Shown here in pieces: positions 19,278 through 29,569 of a DNA stretch of 64,000 nucleotides (positions are counted from its first letter, which is position 1; each line of letters opens with the position of its first letter). Both the position numbers and the translations under genes were made by a program. Origin of the DNA: Stentor coeruleus (lineage: Eukaryota > Ciliophora > Heterotrichea > Heterotrichida > Stentoridae); the NCBI GenBank assembly GCA_001970955.1, contig MPUH01000163.1, positions 1-64,000 of the forward strand, given 5' to 3'. The notes below the pieces were generated by a model that saw only the letters and a list, made by a program, of their open reading frames with translations, was not told the DNA's origin and searched no databases.

Positions 19278-20634
19278 ATTATAGAATAAGCCATGAGCCT
19301 CTACAAAAATTAACCAAAAATTATGTTTTTAGTTGGGTAGAATAAAATTTTTTTGGGGGTTTTTTAGGGGAAATACTGATGATTTTATGAGGTTTTTATA
19401 AGATTTTGTATTGGATTTTTGAAGATTGTGTGGAGGATAAAGGAAGTTTTATGGATTTTTATTGTCCTTTAAAAGGAGGATTTTGTAGAGGTTTTTATGA
19501 TTGGAATTTTAGATTTGGGGAATTATAGATGGGTGTAGATTGGGAAATTCATTGCGAAATTTTTTTTTTTGATTATGTTGGAAGTATTTATCGATTGGAT
19601 TGCTTTAGTGAATTGCTGAGATCTTGTTCTTGATGAAGTAAGTAAAATAGTTAGTATCGGATGAAGTTTGTTTATCTTTAGAACTTATTTTTTTATATAT
19701 TTTAAAGAATACAAATCATTTTAGACTAGAATTTACTCATAAAATATGAGATTTTTAATATAATCTATAGATTTCGAGCTACAAATTGGTATGCAAAATA
19801 ATGATTTGAGGTTTATAACTTATTATAATTTATAGAACATTTTATGTAAAAGGTAGATTAGATTTTAATACCTTTTATATAATTATGTTGATTTTGTTTC
19901 AATATGCTGATTTTTGTAGTGAAATACTAAAGATATTTATTATAGTTCTTATTGTGTTTATACCTTATCTGTTAATCTGATTTATCATAACAGATTTTCT
20001 ACAATTTAAAAGTTGTTAAATATATTAGTAAAAAGTATCATATCCAGATTAAAAGCATCATTAGTAATATTGTGTATATGCAGAAGTTGAAATACTGTTT
20101 TATAAAATTTATCAATTCATGCTGGATTCTTATATAAACCTTTTGTAGAATATGCAATTTTCCTTAGGACAGTAGAAATAGATATAGTTTTGAAATCTTT
20201 TTATATTCACAATATTCAATTTGAATAAGTATATATTTACCAACTTTACATCAAATTTATAAATCTTCTAAACCTAATCGAATCCACCTTAAAAACTACA
20301 AGTAAAAATGAAAAAAATCCACAATTTCTCCATAAAAATCCATTATACCAGTTTTATAAATTTTACATCTTATTAAGAAACTTATAAATAATAATCATAT
20401 CCTCATTCCATTCTCCTACAAACAATAAAAAATAAAATCTTCCTTTTATATCATATCTTATAACATATCTATACTTTTATCATATATTTTCATAATAAAC
20501 CCTAATTAAACCTCTTATACCTATCTCCAAAATACCTTTTATCAACTATAATCATCAAAAACTCAATATAACAACATTAGCGAAAAAAAAAAAAAACCTT
20601 ATCTCTATATACAAATAATAAAAACTATTAAACA
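19278..20634. other. Long intergenic region between divergent genes
   Basis: 1.36 kb without a supported gene. G-rich on the plus strand at left (upstream of the minus-strand gene), AT-rich in the middle, and G-free from 20378 to 20579 just before the Aurora kinase start. No RNA gene recognised. Confidence 0.55.
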
Positions 20635-22557
20635 ATGAATATCGAATTATTTGAGCCTCCCATACAGTTAAACAAAAGCGATTTAGAATTCCAACGCAAA
20701 ATCGGTGATGGGGCTTTCGCAAGTGTTTGGCGAGTCAAAAACAAACACACAGGGAAATTTTTCGCCTTAAAAATCGTTCAGAAATCCAAAGTGGCCAAGA
20801 TACTCCCTCAGTTTAAACGAGAGGTTTCTATAATGTACGAATTAGAACACCAGAATATAGTAAAACTTCATACGCATTTTGAGGATTTTAAATGCTTTTA
20901 TTTGCTTATGGAACTTGCTGAAGGTGGGTCTTTATTCCAAAAACTCTTCAGAGAAAAGGTTTTTAGCGAAAAAATAGCCTATGAGTACTTTAGACAAATT
21001 CTTAATGCTGTTGATTATTTGCATAACCGTTCACCACCGATAATCCATCGGGATATTAAACCTGAAAACATTCTTTTGAACAAAAAGGGTCAGATAAAAT
21101 TGACAGATTTCGGATGGGCGAATTATCTTTCTGATACAAGGTATACAACTTGTGGAACATTAGAATATCTACCTCCTGAAATTATTGAGGAAAAAGTTCA
21201 TGATTTGTCTGTGGATATATGGTGCTTAGGGGTACTATTATATGAAATGCTCTGTGGAACTACCCCATTTAAAGCTAACGTCAAAGAGATGATAATTTAC
21301 AACATAACAAAAGGGACCATCCGGTTTCCATCCACTCTTTCCCCATTAGCCAAAGACCTTATTTTAAAAATGCTCGAGCGATCCCAAGAAAATCGAATTA
21401 CCATAAACGATGTCAAAAATCATGAATGGGTAAATTCTTATGGTTCTGATGAACTATACGAAAAATTCTTAGACGAATCGACTGCAGCAACAATTATTAT
21501 TGACATGAGTTCTTGTAAAAGTACCAAAGAAAGCTTTGCCGAAGAAACCTCAAAAAAAATCGATGTCAAAGAAGAATTAGAACTTGCAAAAAACAAAGCT
21601 AAAACCCTTGAAGACAAAATCTCATCAGCCAACTGCGATAAAATCAAACTCATCTCTCAGGAAAAAATACTAAAAAAAACCCTTTACGATGCTGATCTTG
21701 AATTGCAACATTTACAAATGACTGATATAAGTTCAAGTATATTAGAAAAACTCCACAACATTAAAAAATCCAACTTCGATAAAGACCAACAATGTAAAAA
21801 ACAGCGGTTTTACTTAGAAAAACTCCAATCAAATATCACAAATATTGACAAAGAACTTTCTATCAAAGAAAACGAACTTAAAAACCTACAAATTAAAGCT
21901 AAAAGTCTAAACATGGGCTTTTCTAGGATTAAAAGCTATAAAAGTCTAGACATTTCAACCCTACAAATTAATTTAGACGTTATGCAATCACAACTTGGGG
22001 AAAAATCTTTATTCCAATCATATGATTTTTCAATTAAAGATATCAAAATCTTTATGGAAAATTCTATAAACCAACTTCCCGAGTTTTCAAAACGGGATTA
22101 TGAAAGGAAAATTGATGAATGCAAAGAAAAAGCTATGGAATTTGAACAGAAAATAACAGAGGAAGCGATAAATTTTGAAGATACAAAAAATAGGATCATC
22201 CAGAGTTATGGGAAAATCAAAGAGGAATTGATGAAGATTATGAGGAAAAATCGGGAGGATTGGAGAAAAGATAAGATTTTAAAAGAAAATAAAGAGAAAA
22301 AAGATTTACTAAAAATGTATAAGGAAGTTATAGATAGGGAAAATCTTCATGGGATTAATGAGAAGAATATATATGAAGCTAATGAAAAAATTAGAATTAT
22401 TAAGGAAAATTTAACAAGAAGCCATATAAAAATTAAAGGATTAAGGAAAGAAAGGTTTAGGCTTAGGGAGACTATTGATGTTAAAGATATGGAAATAGAT
22501 GATATCAAGTTTGAAATAGGCAAGGTTAAAACTATTTCAAATCTTTACCACTGGTAA
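20635..22557 (+). CDS. Aurora-type protein kinase with long C-terminal coiled coil
   Basis: A 640-residue protein. Kinase domain about 18-266: GDGAFASVW at 24-32, K46 in FALKIV, HRDIKPEN at 138-145, DFGWAN at 158-163 and TTCGTLEYLPPE at 171-182. DFGW(A/S) plus the TxCGTL(E/D)YLPPE activation loop are marks of Aurora kinases. After the kinase come about 330 residues of Lys/Glu/Leu-rich coiled coil (about 305-640). Aurora kinases normally end soon after the kinase domain at 300-400 residues, so the tail is unusual. It may provide dimerisation or tethering to microtubule structures, replacing partners such as INCENP or TPX2 (inference). All catalytic residues are present. Confidence 0.87.
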   Translation: MNIELFEPPIQLNKSDLEFQRKIGDGAFASVWRVKNKHTGKFFALKIVQKSKVAKILPQFKREVSIMYELEHQNIVKLHTHFEDFKCFYLLMELAEGGSLFQKLFREKVFSEKIAYEYFRQILNAVDYLHNRSPPIIHRDIKPENILLNKKGQIKLTDFGWANYLSDTRYTTCGTLEYLPPEIIEEKVHDLSVDIWCLGVLLYEMLCGTTPFKANVKEMIIYNITKGTIRFPSTLSPLAKDLILKMLERSQENRITINDVKNHEWVNSYGSDELYEKFLDESTAATIIIDMSSCKSTKESFAEETSKKIDVKEELELAKNKAKTLEDKISSANCDKIKLISQEKILKKTLYDADLELQHLQMTDISSSILEKLHNIKKSNFDKDQQCKKQRFYLEKLQSNITNIDKELSIKENELKNLQIKAKSLNMGFSRIKSYKSLDISTLQINLDVMQSQLGEKSLFQSYDFSIKDIKIFMENSINQLPEFSKRDYERKIDECKEKAMEFEQKITEEAINFEDTKNRIIQSYGKIKEELMKIMRKNREDWRKDKILKENKEKKDLLKMYKEVIDRENLHGINEKNIYEANEKIRIIKENLTRSHIKIKGLRKERFRLRETIDVKDMEIDDIKFEIGKVKTISNLYHW

Positions 22558-23292
22558 TATATGATAATGATTATTTTAGATAGTTTGTTAATAATTATTA
22601 CTTAATAAAATCAAGTTTTTTTATGATTTAGAATTTAAGCTGAAGTTAAAATGTTTATATGCATTTTTGATTTAAGAAAAACAACAAAACTATTTTTTCT
22701 GAAATTTGTTGTTAAACTTGACCCTAGTCANCTAATTTGTGATAAAGAAGTTAAGAAAAACAACAAAACTATTTTTTCTGAAATTTGTTGTTAAACTTGA
22801 CCCTAGTCAANTTTATATGCATTTTTGATTTAAGAAAAACAACAAAACTATTTTTTCTGAAATTTGTTGTTAAACTTGACCCTAGTCAAATAACTTTTGC
22901 TAATTTGCCCTATTTGCCATTGTGCATTTCCTCAAAGCCATATTAAAAATCCTATAAAACCTAAGTAATCATCTAAACCGAAATAATCACCTCGTGAAAA
23001 AGTTTTAATTTTATTTTCATCTTAATTAGTCATAAAGCTTTCACATCAAAAGCCAAGTTCTATTTCTCCTATCTCTATTTAAACTTTTAATTTCACCCCA
23101 AAAAAATCCTAACTAATATTACCATAAAAGTCCTAAATTTTTCATTACAATCACCACCATATTTATAAAACCCTCAAAACATTATCTTATTTCTCAATAA
23201 ACCAATACAAATTCCTTCACATTCTTCCTTCCCTAACCTATAATCCATATAAAAAGTCCTTTAAAACCTTAATAAAATCTTCATTTTACTTA
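22558..23292. other. Intergenic between convergent genes, with assembly joins
   Basis: No gene. It contains two single-N positions (22731, 22811) between three copies of the same sequence, described separately, and then a C-rich stretch leading to the next minus-strand gene's stop. Confidence 0.5.
22654..22889. repeat. Three direct copies around two single Ns
   Basis: About 60-77 nt recur three times (22654-22730, within 22732-22810, 22812-22889), separated each time by one N. Each copy holds an inverted repeat, AACAACAAA ... TTTGTTGTT, able to form a hairpin. Copies 1 and 3 also share a 5' flank beginning TTTATATGCA. The exact placement of Ns at the copy ends suggests joined contig ends rather than a true tandem repeat. 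Confidence 0.85.
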
Positions 23293-23868
23293 TTAAAATA
23301 CTCTTTCCACCATCTTCCCCAAAAAACTGAAAAGCATTGGCTTCATAGCTTTGACTCGTTTCTTCTTAACAACAATCACAGGTGCTTTTATCTTAGTTTC
23401 CTTTTCAAATTTCACAAAATTCTTAGTATCCTTATCATTATTCCCTTTATAACCTCCGATAATCTCATTTCCCAAAGTATTATTCTTCCCTTTCTTATGT
23501 ATTCCTGGAAGATTATCAATTGAAAAACTATAACAATTCTTTTCTAATATTCCTTTCGCGTTATTTTTAATATTTTCTGAAGATTTTATACTGTTTATAG
23601 TAAAATCCGGTTTGAAATCAGAATTATTTTTGATTTTCGGGAGCAATTGATAGCTCCGATGGTTGATTTTTTTAATTTGCGGGCTTTTGTATAGCTGATA
23701 ATGAGATTTTTGTATATAAGTTGTATTGCGTATTACTGATGAGATATAAGGTGAGGAATCTTGTGATGAAAAAATCCCATAGTCTGATTTTTTATAAGGT
23801 ATTTGAGGTTGATTTGATACAATTTCATAAAGGTTGTAATCTGTTATACGATTTGTGTCTCGTTCCAT
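23293..23868 (-). CDS. Basic low-complexity hypothetical protein
   Basis: A 191-residue Lys/Ser/Asn/Ile-rich protein with a net positive charge, no recognised domain and no membrane segment. The C-terminal KKKRVKAMKPMLFSFLGKMVERVF is a short basic-amphipathic end. The clean ATG start and the compositional contrast with both flanks support coding. Function unknown. Confidence 0.55.
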   Translation of the reverse strand: MERDTNRITDYNLYEIVSNQPQIPYKKSDYGIFSSQDSSPYISSVIRNTTYIQKSHYQLYKSPQIKKINHRSYQLLPKIKNNSDFKPDFTINSIKSSENIKNNAKGILEKNCYSFSIDNLPGIHKKGKNNTLGNEIIGGYKGNNDKDTKNFVKFEKETKIKAPVIVVKKKRVKAMKPMLFSFLGKMVERVF

Positions 23869-24392
23869 TATGCGTATTTTTTTACAAGGAAATTATTTGA
23901 GTTTATTTATGAATTTATAGTGGAAATGGATGAAAATAATATTTTTTGAGAATATTATGAGGATTTGATGATAATTATAAGGTTTTTGTGAAGAAATTTG
24001 GGTTTTATAGACAAAATGTAATTAGGAGATATCGGGAAAAATTTGCAATTGAGGAGATTTTATGAGATAAACATAGATTTTGTTATTAGTGATTATATGA
24101 AATAAATTGTATTGATCATGTTATTCAGCAACCACATATTCCCTTATAATTTCTCATTTTCTTATCAATATACAAACATAAAAAAAAACTATTATACATC
24201 TAAATAACTATTATTTATACAATCTATCAATCATAAAATATCCTCAACACTTTTACATTATATTTATCATAAACCTACCAAATAATATTCACAATTTACC
24301 CTTACAAAATACTCGAAAAATATAAAATCTTATACAAACAATTATTTTATATCAAAATCATATCAGAAATTTATTATCCAGACCTCTGATAA
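23869..24392. other. Intergenic between divergent genes
   Basis: No gene. G-rich on the plus strand at left and C-rich at right, with few G in the last 200 nt before the receptor start. Confidence 0.5.
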
Positions 24393-25241
24393 ATGGAATT
24401 ATCAGTATCTCAAAGAGAAAACATATATCTCGCCATGATAGGTCCAGCTAGCTTAAGCTGCCTAACTTGTTTTATCATGATCTTTATGATTATCTTATGT
24501 AAAAATCTTCATACAATGCCATTTCTGTTAATAGGAATTTTATCTACATTCGATATTGTAAACGCTGGAGCTTTTTTGATTCCAAATTATTCTACTGATA
24601 ATGATTCTTTTACTTGTCAACTTCAAGCAGTGTTATTGAATTTTACATCAATTGGAGGTGTTTTATGGAGTACTTTTATAGCTTTTTACTTGTACTTTTC
24701 TGTTGTAAAAGAAAATATGTGGCAATGGGAAACATGTATTAAAGGATTAGGATGTGTTTTTTTTTTATGTTCAGTGGATACTATAATACCATTTCTTAAT
24801 GTAGGCAAGGGATATGATAAAACAATGGGCTGGTGTTGGATAAATACTGAAGAGGTTGCTTTGAGAATGTGTCTTTTTATAGTCCCATTATGGATTTTAG
24901 TGCCTGTAAACTGTTTTGTTTTTTTGAGGATCAGAAGATATTTCAATATATGTTTAGGAGATGAGGAAACTGAAAGACTGAAATATAAGCTTAAAAAAAA
25001 ACTGTTTTTATATCCGCTTCTTATAATATTTTGTTATGGACCATATACTATAAAAACGATTTTACATACTTTTTTTGGGATGAATAATGAGGAATATTGG
25101 TTTACTATGGTTTCAGGGATTTTAAGATGTCTTCATGGTTTTTTGAACTTTCTCGTATATGGATGTAACAATAAAGTAAAAGGAACAATAAAAAAGTGTG
25201 TTAAAAGATCAGAATCTCAGCAAATGTTCATGAATCATTAG
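24393..25241 (+). CDS. Seven-transmembrane receptor, cAMP-receptor (class E)-like GPCR
   Basis: A 282-residue protein with seven hydrophobic segments: about 12-36, 42-60, 77-103, 115-133, 155-178, 204-222 and 233-256. Cys residues bracketing the second extracellular region (SFTCQLQAVLLNF and MGWCWI) and the WSTFIAFYLYFSVV segment in TM3 resemble the cAMP-receptor-like family of Dictyostelium and other protists. The Leu-Lys-rich loop before TM6 (ERLKYKLKKKLFLYP) would face the cytoplasm. The C-tail is short and Lys/Ser-rich. Ligand unknown; subfamily tentative. Confidence 0.75.
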   Translation: MELSVSQRENIYLAMIGPASLSCLTCFIMIFMIILCKNLHTMPFLLIGILSTFDIVNAGAFLIPNYSTDNDSFTCQLQAVLLNFTSIGGVLWSTFIAFYLYFSVVKENMWQWETCIKGLGCVFFLCSVDTIIPFLNVGKGYDKTMGWCWINTEEVALRMCLFIVPLWILVPVNCFVFLRIRRYFNICLGDEETERLKYKLKKKLFLYPLLIIFCYGPYTIKTILHTFFGMNNEEYWFTMVSGILRCLHGFLNFLVYGCNNKVKGTIKKCVKRSESQQMFMNH

Positions 25242-25432
25242 CTTTAATTTATATGTTTTAGTAAAATAATCTTATAGTAAACTTAGTATTTACTTGAATT
25301 ATTAGCATATCTAAATATTTATCATTAAAACATTTTTCCTAACAATTTCGAGCCAGTTCATATAATTTTTTTCTTATCTCGGCTTTTAATCTTATTTCCC
25401 ATATGAAAATCTAATCCCTAATACTAATTAAA

Positions 25433-27214
25433 ATGGGAAAGAAAATCAAGCCACTGGGTGTCAAGCGTAAGCGAGGCAAGAAATTTGAATGGCGCGGTGA
25501 GATTTCCCAATCCCAGCAATCCAGTATAAAATCCAAATCCATCTTCCGTGATCAGCGTCTAGGACAAAAAAACCCAAGCCTCGACAAAGAGCAAAAATAC
25601 CTTCTCCGCTACCAACGTGAGCGAGATTTTCTCTCCCGACGAAAGCAGAAATTTGAACTTGATGATACTCTTGAACTAACACATAAAGGAATGAAACTAT
25701 CAGATCTTAAAGATGATTATGTTGAAGATTATGATCTTGACCTTTCTGACGAAGATGATTTCAAATCAAAAAAACTCCCAAGAATGGATGATGATTTAGT
25801 TAATGAAATGCACTTTGGTGATGAAAAGCATAGGTCAAAAAAAAATGCATATGAAGAACTGATACAAAAATCTAAACAAAATAAACTTATAAGACAACAA
25901 GAAAAAGAAGAAAATCTTGAAATCACTAGAAAACTTGATGGGGATTTTATGGATATAACGAAAAGATTGAAGTTTAAAAATAAAACTCAAAATGCTGAAG
26001 CTGATGAATATGATAATTTGTTATTGGAAATAAGAGAAGATGCGAAAGTTCAAGCAGAATATGGGATGGTAAATAAATCATATAAACAAGCTAGAGAAGC
26101 ATGGGAAGAAGCTGGGGAGAATTGGGCTGTACCTGAAGATTATAAAGAGTTTGTTGTGATTATTAGAGAAAATCCAATAAGTTGTATAGAAAAATACAAA
26201 ACTTGGTCTGAATGTGAGACAAAGAAAACAAAGCTTGCATCTCAGACTCGTTTGTTGCAGTTTTCATTGAAGTTTTTTATACACAGTTTTGATAGTGAAT
26301 CATTAGATACTCATGATGAACTTATAGAATTTATATACAATCTGAGTAAAGAACATGCTAATATTGCAGAAGGACTTTTTATATCCTCAGCTCTTGAGCT
26401 TGGTAATACTCTTCCTTTAAGCCTTGTGTATTATTATTTCTTAGTTTCTAAGCTTTTTACTATATCTTTTTCAGACACTTTGACTTCTGCTTTATCAACT
26501 TTAGCTGGATGTATTTTTACTGAGTATCCTTTGACTACATATAAAACTATAAGAAATATGCTTTTATTAGCTAGAGTATATACACAACATTGGCTATGTG
26601 GTAAATATTCTCCTGAACTTATTCGTGGATTAATAAGGGTAATTGAGAAATTTAAAGGAAGTGTTATTATACAAGAGTTTAATATTGATGTTTTGTTTAA
26701 TCAAGAAAATGATAATGCGCTTTTTACGTTTGCTTATAAGATGATGCATGAACAGAAAACTTTATTTGGGAAGTTTTTGAATTTTGAAGGGGTTTTGGTT
26801 GATGTTGAAATGGAAGTTAGCTCACAGCCTGAACCTATGAAAATGTATGAAAAACCTGTTGAGGAAATTCAAACTTACGAACCATTAGTGTTTGGGAAAA
26901 TCAGGTCTAATAAGAAAAATAGGGATACTAATAAAGAAGTTACGGAACTTGATAAACTTAGGGAACAGGCTAAAAAAGCGAAAAAAATGGCTAAGAGGGT
27001 TTTAGAAAAAGAGACTGAAGGAGTAATGTTTGAAAAAAATCAGGAGTTTAAAGCTGGTCAGGAAGAAAAAACTGTTAAGCAGAACTTGGTTAAAAATATG
27101 TTGGATGAACTACAGAGTGAGTATAAACGCTTTAGCACAACAATGGAGAAAAAGAAAGATAGGAAAAAAAGAAAGAAACGTATGGGCGGTGGAAGGACTG
27201 AGCAGAATAGTTAG
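25433..27214 (+). CDS. NOP14: Nucleolar protein NOP14
   Basis: A 593-residue protein required in the SSU processome for 18S rRNA maturation (family knowledge). Seen: a basic N-terminus; SIFRDQRLGQKNPSLDKEQKYLLRYQRERDFL, the family's opening motif; LTHKGMKLSDL; the HFGDEKHRSKKNAYEELIQKSKQNKLIRQQEKEENLEITRKLDGDF block; and a helical middle and C-terminal part ending in a Lys/Arg-rich tail. It is shorter than yeast and human NOP14 (over 800 aa), mainly from smaller acidic inserts and a shorter helical part. No intron. Confidence 0.9.
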   Translation: MGKKIKPLGVKRKRGKKFEWRGEISQSQQSSIKSKSIFRDQRLGQKNPSLDKEQKYLLRYQRERDFLSRRKQKFELDDTLELTHKGMKLSDLKDDYVEDYDLDLSDEDDFKSKKLPRMDDDLVNEMHFGDEKHRSKKNAYEELIQKSKQNKLIRQQEKEENLEITRKLDGDFMDITKRLKFKNKTQNAEADEYDNLLLEIREDAKVQAEYGMVNKSYKQAREAWEEAGENWAVPEDYKEFVVIIRENPISCIEKYKTWSECETKKTKLASQTRLLQFSLKFFIHSFDSESLDTHDELIEFIYNLSKEHANIAEGLFISSALELGNTLPLSLVYYYFLVSKLFTISFSDTLTSALSTLAGCIFTEYPLTTYKTIRNMLLLARVYTQHWLCGKYSPELIRGLIRVIEKFKGSVIIQEFNIDVLFNQENDNALFTFAYKMMHEQKTLFGKFLNFEGVLVDVEMEVSSQPEPMKMYEKPVEEIQTYEPLVFGKIRSNKKNRDTNKEVTELDKLREQAKKAKKMAKRVLEKETEGVMFEKNQEFKAGQEEKTVKQNLVKNMLDELQSEYKRFSTTMEKKKDRKKRKKRMGGGRTEQNS

Positions 27215-27846
27215 AGTTAATATTAGATTTTATGAGTTTAGATGAGGTTTTTTTTAATGATTTTATAGAGATGATCATAAAAAAGATGTTTTAAGAGAAA
27301 TTATGATATTTAGATGTGAGTAAATTTTTATCATGAGTTTTATATAATGTGAAAATTATATAAATTTTGGATAAGATTTATAAGTATAAAATATGAAATT
27401 AAAAAAGTCTTTTTCTGTATAGTTTTTATATTTGATCAATGATTATTAGGAGAACTAGGGCTCTTTATATAATTTTTAAATCAATTATAATTCTATAACA
27501 ATAACCCTTGTTCGTTATGTAAATGGTCTCTATAATGCAAATAGAATGTCATTACACTATACTAGAATATCTTCTAGTAGTTTTATTATTCAAATTTGTC
27601 TGTTGGCGATCTGGCTACATTCTGGTGGCGACCAACACCTAACAAAACCCCAACCTGATTTTTCATCATAAAAAAAATCCTTCACACACTCAAAACATCA
27701 TCCTTATCCAAAAATTCTTCTCTAACACCCTCTAAACTCATTCACCTTTCCAAAATCTAAAATTCCTAAACTTTTTTTCTATCAATTCCAATCATCAACA
27801 CGCAAAAATAATACACGAAATTTCCTTTTATAAATACCATTTCTTA
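27215..27846. other. Intergenic with a GC-richer, hairpin-prone island
   Basis: No protein gene. G-rich flank after NOP14, then about 27480-27650 a locally GC-richer stretch with several short inverted repeats, then a C-rich flank before the next start. Confidence 0.5.
27493..27637. other. Possible structured RNA or regulatory element
   Basis: Three short inverted repeats follow one another: ATAAC...GTTAT near 27500-27520, a perfect TACTAGAA-TATC-TTCTAGTA hairpin near 27563-27582, and GTTGG...CCAAC near 27602-27637. The last part is much richer in G and C than its surroundings. No match to a known RNA family was recognised and the stems are short. Confidence 0.25.
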
Positions 27847-28479
27847 ATGAAGCGTGATTTCGTAAATGTTCTCCAAACTCCAGACCGGAAAAAAAATCTC
27901 CACTTCCAAGTGTTCCCAACAGCCTTAAACCCTTTAAATAGCAAAACTCCAATTTCGACTTCAACAAAATCTCATCTATTAATCTCAGAAAACCAATTCA
28001 AACCTAACCATGAGAAATCTTATAAGAAAAAACATAAAATTCCTAAAAAAAACCATAGCAAAAGTCCGATCAAAGGGGATAATTTATATAACAATCCTCA
28101 TTTTGCCACAAGTACTTTAACTATAAGCCCATCATTAATGAGACCTATGTATTTATCTCAAGTCCTTAAAAAGACAAGTAAAGAACCTTTGACTGAGTCT
28201 TATAAATTGAGAATTACAGAAGCTAATTTAAAATATTTAAAAAGCAGGTTTTCAGATGTGAATAATCGACTTGAGAAAATTTTAGACTTAGCGAGCTTTG
28301 ATAAAAATAAACGTTATAGTCCTGAGTCTAAAAAACATGACTTTTCTTTTTTAAGAGCTTCAGCTAGGTCGATTAATAATGAACTTGGAAGAGAAAGGGC
28401 TGAGCTTGGAAAAAGCGTAAATATGAAGAGTAGGGTGTTGCTTAGTAGTAGTCTTGGACCTTTGTATGCATGTAAGTAA
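27847..28479 (+). CDS. Basic hypothetical protein
   Basis: A 210-residue Lys/Ser/Asn-rich protein. The N-half looks disordered (KSYKKKHKIPKKNHSKSPIKG); the C-half (about 115-195) is more helical, with LRITEANLKYLKSRFSDVNNRLEKILDLA reading as a short coiled coil. No recognised domain, signal or membrane segment. Composition distinguishes it from the flanks. Confidence 0.55.
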   Translation: MKRDFVNVLQTPDRKKNLHFQVFPTALNPLNSKTPISTSTKSHLLISENQFKPNHEKSYKKKHKIPKKNHSKSPIKGDNLYNNPHFATSTLTISPSLMRPMYLSQVLKKTSKEPLTESYKLRITEANLKYLKSRFSDVNNRLEKILDLASFDKNKRYSPESKKHDFSFLRASARSINNELGRERAELGKSVNMKSRVLLSSSLGPLYACK

Positions 28480-28720
28480 GGATTTAGATAATAATTTTGT
28501 GTTTTTTTTTTTCTTCTGGTGTATGAAGATTAGGTTAAGAGATAATATTATTTAAGGGAATTTAAGTTTTAAGATTATCATAGGTTAGGAAATAGGAAGA
28601 TTTCATATAAAAATCTCATTTATAACCTAACTTATGCCAAAACCACCCTAACAAACCTTTCTGAACAAATTATCTTAAAACTAACATTCATCATTTAAAA
28701 CTTTCCACATAATTTATGCA

Positions 28721-29569
28721 TCACTTATTTTTATTAATAAACGTAAGAAATTGTACATTCTGTAACACATTTCGTTTCTTAAGCATAGCTTTCGATATAG
28801 ACTCCCTCAAAATATCCATTTTCTCTTTCTTAACTTTCAACCCTTTCTGTGCACTTCTTGCTAAACTTCCTTCTTTTTTTATAACTTTTTTTTCTGAGTT
28901 ATTTTTACCAAACCCTTGTTTTATAATCTCATCTCTTATAACACACATAAAATTTTCTATTTCTGTTTTTGCTAATTCTTTTTGTTTAGAGCTAATTTTT
29001 GAGTCTATTATAACAGTATTTGTTGGAGAATTTTGTTTTTTATTACTGTCTAAAGGAGGTTTAAAGAAAAGTCCTATTTGGAGAGTACTTTGTGGTGGGG
29101 ATATTTTTTTTTTAGCGTAAAGATTAAACGCTTTGATTATGTTTTTGTAGGATTTTGTTTTAAGCTTGGATTTTAGTTGGATTGATTGCTTGAAAATGGC
29201 GTCAGTAGTTTGTTTATGCAGTTTTTGTATTTTACCTTCAATGCTTGATAAATCTTCAAAAGTAACTAATCGTTGATGCTTTTTCGATCGTATATTTGCT
29301 AATATTTTCCTATCAGTTAAAACCTCAGGACTTTTACCCACACATATATGTTTATGAGTAGACTTACTTTGTAAATCAATTTCAATATTCAAATCCTGAC
29401 GTATTTTACTACTAAAAAACTCGTCTGTTGATATGAATTTCTGTTCTGTTGATATAGCTTTAGATGCTCTTTGGAGTGTTTCTGGGGAATAGTATTTCGT
29501 GGAAAAATATTTACTTGATGCAAAGTCTTCACTTAGATGTCTTATAAAATATCTTCCTTTTTTCTGCAT
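28721..29569 (-). CDS. Basic hypothetical protein
   Basis: A 282-residue protein from the ATG at 29569 (the open frame extends ten codons further without an ATG). Lys/Ser-rich, with a helical middle (about 90-130) and end (about 220-265: RSAQKGLKVKKEKMDILRESISKAMLKKRNV). No domain recognised. It is convergent with the gene ending at 28479. Function unknown. Confidence 0.6.
   Translation of the reverse strand: MQKKGRYFIRHLSEDFASSKYFSTKYYSPETLQRASKAISTEQKFISTDEFFSSKIRQDLNIEIDLQSKSTHKHICVGKSPEVLTDRKILANIRSKKHQRLVTFEDLSSIEGKIQKLHKQTTDAIFKQSIQLKSKLKTKSYKNIIKAFNLYAKKKISPPQSTLQIGLFFKPPLDSNKKQNSPTNTVIIDSKISSKQKELAKTEIENFMCVIRDEIIKQGFGKNNSEKKVIKKEGSLARSAQKGLKVKKEKMDILRESISKAMLKKRNVLQNVQFLTFINKNK

Noticed and set aside
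22654-22889. Genuine tandem repeat or mobile element
   Set aside because: The single Ns at copy ends and the same signature at two other sites point to assembly joins; no terminal repeats or coding capacity.
28716-29120. Plus-strand 134-codon frame
   Set aside because: Antisense to the better supported minus-strand gene at 28721-29569; hydrophobic content arises from reading the complement of Lys-rich codons.
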